DNA of 9,586 nt, from positions 1 through 9,586 of the forward strand of contig CAYYGL010000184.1 in assembly GCA_964471235.1 (NCBI GenBank), in the 5' to 3' direction. This document shows positions 1-8,700 of the stretch, piece after piece. Below the pieces are notes generated by a model that ran no database searches, was not told the DNA's origin, and saw only the letters and a program-made list of their open reading frames with translations. Positions within the stretch are counted from its first letter, which is position 1, and each line of letters starts with the position of its first letter. The DNA comes from CAYYGL01 sp964471235 (lineage in GTDB: Bacteria; Calditrichota; Calditrichia; RBG-13-44-9; J075). Both the position numbers and the translations under genes were made by a program.

Positions 1-83
1 TCCATCACCTGTCAAATTTTTAGATTGGTTTCCGAATACACGGGGGTATATAATTACTGCTGAGCGGTTTGTTCAACTTTATT

Positions 84-893
84 TTAATTCCAGTTGTAGT
101 CGAAAAACACCAGCGGTTTGCCGGCATCCAACAACGCTGCCTGCTCTTCAGGAAGATAGCGGCGCAGAAAAGCACGAATGGAACCGGCATCGGCTTTAAA
201 ATCTTCCTTATACCAGTCAAAAATTTTGGTCAATCGAATTTCCGTAGGGGTGATGGTCACCCAGCGGGGGTCATTAATCACCCGGGTAGCAGCCGCATCC
301 AACTGCTGATCCATTTTATCCCCGCTGTAGGCATGGTTCCACAACGGCGGGCAGCCGATCGATGCGCAATTGATGGCAAAATGGATCCGGGCATCCTTAA
401 ACTGCGGGCGCAGAATATCGTTTTCTATCTCATATAAATTGAGATTCTTTCCGTTTACTTTTACCACGTTTTTTAACCAGGGCGGCAGCACCCACCACGC
501 TTTAATGGCTTTGATGCTTTGCACCGGGTAATTTGTGATTACCAGTCTTAAAATTGCAGCGTTGTACATGTTAATCCAATACGCCAGCGCCCGGTTATGA
601 TTGAGGCTGTCCGGATCGATTTCCTCCAGGGATTTGATATATGCATCCAGTTTCCGAATATCTTCCGGATGCTTGACAAGGGCGTCGTAATCAAATCGGG
701 TGCCCACTACATAACGCTGTAAAATCTCATCGAAAGGGTGGTGGAGACTTTCCGGCGCGGGCATGTTCACCGGGGTTTGTCCGTTTACCGGTACCATCCC
801 AATTGCCAGCCACAGGTGGAAGGTAAGAAATATGGAAAGATATTTCCCTGTTGGCATGGCATGCTCTCTAATTGGGTTCATGAAAAATGTCAT
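84..893 (-). CDS. Exported DUF547-domain protein of unknown function
   Basis: The product is 269 residues from the ATG at 893. Visible DUF547 (PF04784) signatures are AYWINMYNAA (residues 104-113), LNLYEIENDILR (151-162), the hallmark HFAINCASIGCPPL (171-184), DWYKEDF (226-232) and a C-terminal FFDYNWN. The N-terminus has basic residues followed by a hydrophobic stretch (about 19-36) ending near VNGQ. This looks like a Sec signal peptide, with no lipobox cysteine, so the mature protein is probably periplasmic or surface-exposed. The 893 start is preferred because GGAG lies 6 bases upstream. It overlaps the glycosyltransferase stop by 26 bases. An in-frame ATG at 857 (257 residues, signal peptide kept, weaker GAGAG upstream) is the main alternative. 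The frame stays open to 995, but the extra residues look like read-through of the upstream gene. The biochemical role of DUF547 is not established as far as I know. H171, C176 and C181 stand out, but calling them catalytic would be speculation. Confidence 0.88.
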   Translation of the reverse strand: MTFFMNPIREHAMPTGKYLSIFLTFHLWLAIGMVPVNGQTPVNMPAPESLHHPFDEILQRYVVGTRFDYDALVKHPEDIRKLDAYIKSLEEIDPDSLNHNRALAYWINMYNAAILRLVITNYPVQSIKAIKAWWVLPPWLKNVVKVNGKNLNLYEIENDILRPQFKDARIHFAINCASIGCPPLWNHAYSGDKMDQQLDAAATRVINDPRWVTITPTEIRLTKIFDWYKEDFKADAGSIRAFLRRYLPEEQAALLDAGKPLVFFDYNWN

Positions 894-2457
894 CGTTTTC
901 TCCGGAATGTTCATTTTTTGCATCGGTTTTGTTGATTGGATGTTCAAGTCCGGAAAGATACAAATCGGGCGGCAGGGGATTTCGCAGAAAAGCAATCCGA
1001 ACCGGGGTTTTGCTAATGGGATGACGTACGGTGCCGGCGTTTTCCATTAAGACATTGAGTGGTGACAGCCGGGGAAGCGGCAATTGAACGGAAAGCAACA
1101 TAATTTCCGCAACCTCCCGGGAAGCATCGAGTGGCGGCAAGGTGTTTTTGAAAAGTGGATCGGTCGGAATGATCATGTTGCTCCCGGTGGATTTCCAGGC
1201 ATAAATAAGCTGGGCTGCCAATCCGTAATCATCACAGATGATCCATCGTGGGAATTTTGCACCGCGGGGTCTTTCCCGCTGCCAGATATAATGGAGCTGT
1301 CGGGCAAACGGCGCTATCGATTGATATTCCATAGCCCGCTGTGCCCAGGAGCGGGTGCGGGAGACCCTGGCTTCCCGGGTACCGGCTTGCAGCGAATAAC
1401 TACCCGGTAAAAAGGTCAGATGTGCTTCTACTTTTGCCAGGAGCCCGGGATGAGTCAAGGCAAGCACCATCCCGGCGCTTAACAGTAGTGAAATCGCCAA
1501 GCCGCTGACCATCCATCGTCGGAGTTTGAGGGAGATTTGCCGGGGGGGTAAAAGAATTAACGCCGGCAGAACCCAATTCCCTTTTATTTGCCCCTGAAAA
1601 ATGGCTGCTGCCCCAAACACTGCTACCAGAACCAGGGCAATTAGCAAGGCTGCCAGTTGTTCCGGCAATATGTCCGTAACCAACCGCTTCCGGAAGTGAA
1701 TCGAACGCACCCCGACGAAGGAAAATATCAGAAGCGCCGGACCTGCCAACAACAGTATCGTCAGAACCGCCACCAGTACCTTCTGGTAAACGGGAGAAGC
1801 TGGTGCGATTTTTCCGAATTCCGTCATGGCAGCTAACATTCCCCCTCGAAGACAGACGACCACCGGCAAAGCAACCATTATTCCCATGATGCCATATCTG
1901 AACCGGCTCTTTCGTGAGATTTCGGGGTCGATAACCAAAACTCCAATTGCCACCGGCAATAACAGTAAACCGGTTAGTTTTGCCCAACATGCAAAACCGG
2001 CAACCAACATTGCCACCCCATACCATCTCCGCTTTAACAGAATTAGAAACAATAGTATCAATAGCAACAGGAGGTTGTCGGGATGCAAAATGGCGCCCAC
2101 GTAAGTTTGCCATGGGGTTAGGGCAAATGTGCTTAACAGCAATATTTTAAGAGAGGGGGGAATTTTGCGATCTTGCAACCACCGATCAAACAGGAAGATG
2201 ACGATAATCCCGCTGAGAATGGAAGGGAGCCGCAATTTCCCCAGTGAAGAAAACGGCAGCCAATCAGACACTCGAATTGCCAGTTGCAATAACGGCGAGT
2301 ACGCCGGTTCGGGATGGTAAGCCCAGTAATGATAGGTCGCTTCATCCCGACCGGCGCCCGGGAGCAAGATTAAGGGCAGGCGGATCAGCAATGCCCCCAG
2401 GGCTACCGGAAACCAGGTTGGCAATTTCTGGAGAAAGGTTAACAAACGGTTTTGCAA
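868..2457 (-). CDS. GT39/PMT_2-like integral membrane glycosyltransferase
   Basis: The 529-residue product resembles the GT-C fold ArnT/dolichyl-phosphate-mannose transferase group. Family members move a sugar from a polyprenyl-phosphate donor to an acceptor on the outer face of the cytoplasmic membrane. About ten membrane helices are visible between residues 13 and 335. The first outer loop carries the expected acidic pair in GRDEATYHYWAYHPE (D38, E39), followed by PAYSPLLQL where relatives often have a HPPL-type motif. A second typical acidic site is HPDN (D127) before a leucine-rich helix, and KGNWVLPAL (292-300) matches the late-loop NW..P element of the family. Residues 340-529 form a soluble C-terminal domain with the usual ICDDYGLAAQLIYAW region. 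The start is TTG: the frame has a stop seven codons upstream, no ATG lies nearby, and AGGA sits 6 bases before the TTG. The gene overlaps the DUF547 start, suggesting an operon. Sugar and acceptor cannot be told from sequence. Confidence 0.88.
   Translation of the reverse strand: MQNRLLTFLQKLPTWFPVALGALLIRLPLILLPGAGRDEATYHYWAYHPEPAYSPLLQLAIRVSDWLPFSSLGKLRLPSILSGIIVIFLFDRWLQDRKIPPSLKILLLSTFALTPWQTYVGAILHPDNLLLLLILLFLILLKRRWYGVAMLVAGFACWAKLTGLLLLPVAIGVLVIDPEISRKSRFRYGIMGIMVALPVVVCLRGGMLAAMTEFGKIAPASPVYQKVLVAVLTILLLAGPALLIFSFVGVRSIHFRKRLVTDILPEQLAALLIALVLVAVFGAAAIFQGQIKGNWVLPALILLPPRQISLKLRRWMVSGLAISLLLSAGMVLALTHPGLLAKVEAHLTFLPGSYSLQAGTREARVSRTRSWAQRAMEYQSIAPFARQLHYIWQRERPRGAKFPRWIICDDYGLAAQLIYAWKSTGSNMIIPTDPLFKNTLPPLDASREVAEIMLLSVQLPLPRLSPLNVLMENAGTVRHPISKTPVRIAFLRNPLPPDLYLSGLEHPINKTDAKNEHSGENDDIFHEPN
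900..903 (-). promoter_or_regulatory. Ribosome binding site setting the DUF547 start
   Basis: The minus strand reads GGAG followed by AAAACG and then ATG at 893, an ideal 6-base spacing. It lies inside the 3' end of the glycosyltransferase gene, which fits translational coupling. It is the main reason for choosing 893 over 857, 881 or 995 as the start. Confidence 0.6.
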
Positions 2458-2743
2458 ACGAATTCCTATCCTATCTACATTTAAACCGGATGATTCGAGA
2501 AGGCATCTTCTGCCTTACTTGTGACACCACTTCCGAACATGAGGCTACGCCATTCACTTCCGTTCCCGGAATAACAATATACAAAACGCTCTATACTGAA
2601 ATATCATGAAAGGATAACATTTTAGGAGATTTTTCATGCCCGGGAAGAGATGTTGTGGCTTCGGTTGAATCGAAACAGAAACAAGGGAGCACTAAGCGGG
2701 GGGTCCATTTCAACTTCCGGGAATAACGGACAGAACCCAGGGA
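2458..2743. other. Gap between kinase and glycosyltransferase genes
   Basis: This 286-base stretch lies downstream of the kinase stop and upstream of the glycosyltransferase start. I see no convincing gene. It holds a small hairpin at 2500-2516 (stem AAGGCA/TGCCTT, 5-base loop), overlapping an alternative stem AGAAG/CTTCT at 2498-2511. No run of T follows on either strand, so it is not a good intrinsic terminator. Two related words, ACTTCCG-TTC-CCGGAATAAC near 2556-2575 and ACTTCCGGGAATAAC near 2713-2727, may be chance or a binding-site pair. No promoter with both a good -35 and -10 was found for the glycosyltransferase. Whether the kinase transcript reads through is undecided. Confidence 0.6.
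2464..2467 (-). promoter_or_regulatory. Ribosome binding site supporting a TTG start
   Basis: The minus strand reads AGGA, then ATTCGT, then TTG at 2457. The 6-base spacing, a stop codon shortly upstream in frame and the lack of any nearby ATG make TTG the best start. A second GGAT word lies just upstream in the same A/G-rich run. Confidence 0.6.
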
Positions 2744-5700
2744 TTACGGGTCGGATTTTTCCCCATTCAACACTCGCTTTAAAACCTGTGCCAGGGTCTG
2801 CAAGTTGTACGGCTTGGGGATACATTCCATAAACCCATACTCCTGGTATTGGGCAATTACCGGGTCATTGGCATAGCCGCTGGACACGATGGCTTTCAGT
2901 TGAGGATCAATATTTTTCAACTCCCGGATGGCTTCTTTGCCGCCCATTCCGCCGGGAACCGTCAAATCCATGATGACGGCATCATAAGGCTGCCGGGTTT
3001 TTAGCCCCTCCCGGTATAATTTTATCAACTCTTCCCCCTCGGCAGCACAGGTAACTTCATACCCCAAAATCGTAAGCATTCGTTCCGCCACTTCCAGAAT
3101 GGCTTCTTCATCATCCATTATCAGAATTTTGCCCTTCCCGGTTTCGATGGCATTATCTCCCGGGGTGGTTTCCAGCCTGGCTTCCGGATTGGCAGGTAAA
3201 TAGATGGTAAAAGTACTGCCCTCATTCACCACCGAATTGACAAAAATGTAGCCGCCATGCTTTTTGACAATGGAGTGGGATGTTGCCAGACCCAGGCCGC
3301 TTCCTTTTCGGCGCGTCGTAAAATAAGGATCAAAAATCTGGGAGAGATGTTCCTTGGGAATTCCCACGCCCTCATCGGCGATGACAATCTTCACATAAGA
3401 ACCGTTTTCCAGAAATTCTTTGGGATGATTTTGGTATGGGGTGATGTCTACATTTTCACACTGAATATGAATTGTACCGCCCTGAGGCATTGCCTGCATG
3501 GCGTTGATAACCAGGTTGTTTATCACCTGGCTGATCTGTCCTTTATCTACCTCCACGGGCCAGATGTTTTCCGTGGTTTCAAAATGAGCGCTGCAATGGC
3601 TGCCGCGCAGGGCAAACTCAGTGGTTTCCCGGATGATTTCCACAATGGATGCCGTTTGCTTCACCGGTGCCCCGCCTTTGGCAAACGTTAGCAACTGCTT
3701 GGTTAAGCCCTGGGCGCGTTCAGTGGCTTTCTCCGCTTCGGTTAAGCGTTTGAATAATGCATCTTCCGTTTTACAGGTCATCTTTGCCAGGGAAATATTC
3801 CCTAAAATCGCCGTTAGAATATTATTAAAATCATGGGCGATGCCGCCGGCTAAAATGCCCAGCGATTCCAGTTTCTGTGCCTTATGCAGTTCTTCTTCCA
3901 GGGTTAGCAACTGGCTGACATCCCGAAACGCCAGCACCACTCCGATGAGATGATTTTCTTTATCATGGAGGGGGGCGGCACTGGCAGTGATCAAGCGATG
4001 GGTTCCTTCCCGTGATGTGAGCACCACGGCTTTTGCCTGCTGTACACTTTTTCCGCTCTCCAGAACTTTGGTTACCGGATTTTGTAGACGTTCACCGGTA
4101 TGCTCATCTTCTATACAAAAGATATCTTCAAGAGATTGTCCAATGGCACTGCCGTCCAGCCAGCCGGTCAATTCCTCTGCCACTTTATTGATTAACGCAA
4201 CCTTACCCACCACATCGGTGGTTAATACCCCATCCCCGATGTTCCGCAGGGTCACAATCAAACGTTCTTTTTCCGCTTCCAGTTCATGTTGTGTGGCAAG
4301 CTTTTCGGTCATATCCCGGGCAATTGCCCGAACAATCGGTTTTTGACCGCCACCGCTTCGTATCGAGTTCCGATACTCCACAATCCGTATTTCTCCCTGA
4401 CTGGTGATTAATTCCAGATAACCGGAATCACTACCGACTTCGATAATCCGCTTCAGATAAGTTTGAAAAGTTTCCTGGGAGTGCTCTGGTAGAAAAACGG
4501 AAAGCGGTTGACCAATCATCTGGCTTTCATTGCTTAACCCCATGCCTTCGACAAAAGAACGGTTTACCGAAAGGATGATACCCTCCTGGTCATGAGTAAA
4601 AATATAATCCGCACTGTTTTCTACCAGGTCACGATACCGGCTTTCACTAAGTTGCAGGCGTTCTTCCATCTTTTTACGGATGGTAATATCTTCAATAGTT
4701 CCCTCATAGTAAAGTACCTTGCCGTTGTCATCCAGCACCGACCGGCTGTTTTCCCGCACCCAAATGACAATCCCGTCCTTCCGTCGTACTCGCATCTCAA
4801 AGCTCCGCACCACCCCAACTTCATCGATGACGGTTTTCCAGCGTTCCCGATCCGTTTTATCCACATAAATTTCCATTGAGTTCTTTTCCAGCAATTCCTC
4901 TCTGGAAGGATAGCCCAGAATAGAAACAAAAGCCGGGTTGGCATCGATAATGGTGCCATCCGGCAGGGTTCGGTAAATGCCAACCGGCATCCCTTCGAAT
5001 AATCCCTGATAGCGTTCCGCACTCTCCCGCACCGCTTTTTCGGCGTGAACCCGTTCGGAAATATCGCGGGCAATGGCAAGGATAGTGGGCAGCCCCTGAA
5101 ACTGAAAAATATGGGCATTGATCTCAACCGGAATTTCTTCCCCAAATTTCGTGCGATGAATGGCTTGATATAAAACATGCCTTTTCTTCTCCAACTCAGC
5201 AAGATTTCGCTTCATATCATCGTGAACCGCACATATATCGAGGAAAGAAAGCTTTAACAGTTCTTTTCGGGAGAATCCCGTTAACTGACAGGCAATATCA
5301 TTCACTTCAATGAAACGCCCCGGCACTTTATCCCGGGTGAGCCGGAAAACATATACGGCATCGGTGCCGCTGTTAAACAACATTCGGTACTTTTCCTCAT
5401 TCTCATGAAGTGCTTTGAGAGCGTTCTTTTGCTCGGTAATATCCTCAATCATCCCCACGGCAAATTGAGGTTTCCCTTCCGAATCTTTCACCAGAGAGCG
5501 GGTAAAACGCCCCCAGAGAATCTTGCCATCGCTGCGAATAAAGCGTAATTCCGACTGAAACGAATCTGCTCCGGACAGGATATTATCCAGATCATTCGCG
5601 GGGAGATTCGAATGCTCGGGAAGGTAGACAATATCACTCAATTTCATCTGTTTCAGCTCCTCGGCGGAAACAAGCAGCATTTTCTGGAGGCTGCGATTGC

Positions 5701-8700
5701 TTTCCATCAACTGTCCGTCCACATGAATCAGCACCATCCCGATGGCGGAGGTTTCAAAAATGGTTCGGAACCGCTCTTCGCTGACCCGCAATGCGGAAAT
5801 GACCTCGTTCCGCTCGGTCACATCCCGGGAGTTTACGACAATCCCACCAATGGACGGCGAATTGATCATGTTGTTCACAATCGACTCCAGGCAAACCCAA
5901 TGGCCATCGGCATGGCGAAGATGAAACTCTACCGGGGCATTGGATACTTTATTACTTTTTAACACTTCTTCATAAAAAGCAGCCAGCCGGGGAATTTCTT
6001 CCGGCAGCACATATTTTTCGATCTTAACTCCAAGAATCTTGTTCGGGGGGTAGCCAAGAATTTTCTCGACAGAGGGGCTGATATACAGTAATTTCCCCCG
6101 GGGCGAAATGATGGAGATAATATCCGACGAATTCTGCACCAGGGACCGAAAGCGTTCTTCACTTTTTCTCAACTCTTTCTGGGCAAAAATTCGGTCTTTG
6201 ATGTCAATCGCACTAAAGCATACACTGCTCACCTCACCGTTCATATTTAAGATCGGGCAGAAGCTTAATTCAAACCAATACTCATTCCCATCCACTCCGA
6301 CCAGGTTACGCTCCCCTCGTAACGTCTTTCCCCGGAGAACCAGCCGAAAGGCTCTCTGAAACGATTTTCTTTCCCTGCCGGTTAATGAATCTGTAAAACA
6401 ATCGCCTTTCCCAACTTCCACACCAAACACGCTGCGAACCCACTCGAATGCTGTGATATTAATCGCTTTCATGCACCCGTTTCGATCCAGAAGGATAAAC
6501 CCCTGAAGGCTGTTGTTAAAAATTGCCTTTAAATTGGCTTCCGATTCCTGTAAAGCCGCTTCTGCCAATTTCCGATCGGTGATGTCATCACAGACAATTA
6601 AGAAAGTTGCCGGAGAATCTATCCCTTTTACCATCCGAACGTTTATTTTCACCCAGATTCGCGTATCATCCTTTTGTACCATTCGCAATTCGGCACTGGT
6701 GACCCGGTGAGATTGTTTTTTTGCTGAGTGAATCAGATGTTTCATCTTTTCCAGGTCTTCGGCATAAACCAACTGGAAAATGGAATAATCTCTCAGGTCA
6801 CCTTCCCGGTATTTAAATAACTTTGCCCCAAAACGATTGACCGAAATAATATGCCCATCTTCATTCAATGTTAAATAAGCGGTGGGGTTATCATTAAACA
6901 ACGTCCGATAACGTTCTTCGTTTTGTTGAAGCGCTTTTTGAGCTTCTTTTCGCTCAGAAATATCCCGGGCGATTGACAAAATGGTGGGACGATCATCCAG
7001 TTCCAAAAAATGAAAATTTATTTCCACCGGGATCAACCGACCACTCTTCGTCACCAATTCATCTTCCAGCGTCCAGTGAGATTGGAAGGTACTCTTATGA
7101 ATTAATTTGCTAAGCCGGCGATACAGAGAAGGGGTAAGTATTTTTCTCAGGTTAATTAACAACAATTGCTCACGAGTGTATTCCAGCTTTTGAACTGCGA
7201 CCTCATTCGCTTCTATCAATGCATCGAATTTCTTTTCCTCATTCAAATGAAACACAAACACAATATCCGAAATATTGGTAAATAATTGCCGGAACCGTTC
7301 TTCGCTTTTTAAGAGCGCCGTTTGTTTTCTTTTTTTCTCTATGGCAATTGCCGCCAGGTGAACACCAATCTCTGACAATTGCATTTCGTACAACGTGGGG
7401 TCTCTTTTGGTGGTAGCATACATGGCAAAAGTGCCCAACAATTGTTGATTGGTGGAAAGAATCGGAATAGAAAAACAAGCAACGAAATTGTATTTCAGCG
7501 CGACATCTTTAAAGTCTTTCCAGTAAGGATCGCTTGAGATATCCGAGACCAGAACATTTTCCTTAAGAAATGCAGCACTACCGCAACACCCCACCCCGGG
7601 AGCAATTGGTAGGGTGACAAAAGCCATCCGCATTTCTTTCGGCAGCCCCGGTGCAGAAGCAAGTTGAAGATTTTCTTCGTTCTCATCGGCAAGCATAATG
7701 GCACAACGAATATCACGAGTTTGTGTTTCGACAAATCGAATAATGCCTTCAAAGCTTTTATCTAACGCCTCCCCGCTGGCAATCTGCTCTAACAATTGGT
7801 TCTGTTGGTAAAAAAGGGTACGGGTTCGTTTCCTCTCCGTTATATCCCGGGCAATCGTTTGCACTGCGATATCCTGCTGAAAGGTTATCAACGTATGTAC
7901 CATCTCCACATCCAGCGGCTCTCCGGAAGTCGTAATAATTTTGTATTCAGCCAATTGATCCCGGTATTGACGCTCCTTAACCAGGGAAATCCGTTGAGCA
8001 ATCTCCTCTTTGGAATCCGGATGAAAATAAGATGAAAAGTGGTGATTTAACAATTCCTCCTCGGTGGCACAACCGAATAATCGTACCGCCGCCGGATTGC
8101 AAAAAATCACTTTGTCGTTATGGTGAATCACAATGGCATCCGGATTTAATTCAATCGACTGTCGGTACTGGGTCTCTTTACTCTCCAGCAAACTTTCGTA
8201 TTGTTTGCGTTCGGTAATATCTAATAAAGTTCCGTGAATTGCCGGAGCACCCATCAGGATGGTTCGACTTCCAAAAACCTCCACATCGATGAGGGTACCA
8301 TCCCGACGAACCGCCTTGAAAGTGTAGTTTAAAGAATTTACCTCCCCTTTAATCCGTTTCTGAATTTGCTCGGTTACAAAAGCGTGAGACTCCGGTGCAA
8401 CAAAATTGGTAACCGGCTGACCAATCATTTCTTTAACCGTATAGCCGAAAATTTCTCCCAGACGCGGGTTGGCATATTTCATCACCCCATCCTGTATCAC
8501 ATATACCCCAACCAGAGAATTCTCTACCAGGCTGGTATATTGCTGGTTTAAAAAGGGTTGGAGAGATTGTACCAGTTTATAGACCCCGCTAAGAAAAAAA
8601 ATAAACCCCAGCGTTTGCCCCACATAGCCGAATGTTATTCCCATCGTAAAAAATAAAGATCGAACCGACGGCAGGTCACCCAGAGGACTATGATAAATTG

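Noticed and set aside
1..83. Search for a terminator after the DUF547 gene
   Set aside because: No stem followed by a T run is visible on the minus strand. The true end of the transcript may lie outside the window.
1400..2113. 237-codon frame on the minus strand inside the glycosyltransferase gene
   Set aside because: It is an out-of-frame shadow. The glycosyltransferase frame shows family motifs and membrane helices, while this one shows low-complexity G/S/R-rich text without domains.
2636..2668. Ten-residue plus-strand mini-gene preceded by AGGAG at good spacing
   Set aside because: There is no convincing promoter, and no gene follows on the plus strand that a leader peptide could control. 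A short A/G-rich word before an ATG is easily found by chance.
4621..5202. 193-codon minus-strand frame inside the kinase gene
   Set aside because: It is an out-of-frame shadow of the PAS8-PAS9 coding region, with no domain of its own.
4313..7855. Recurring ATATCCCGGGCAAT-like words inside the kinase gene, considered as DNA repeats
   Set aside because: They fall on the IARDI end motif of several PAS domains, so protein conservation explains them.
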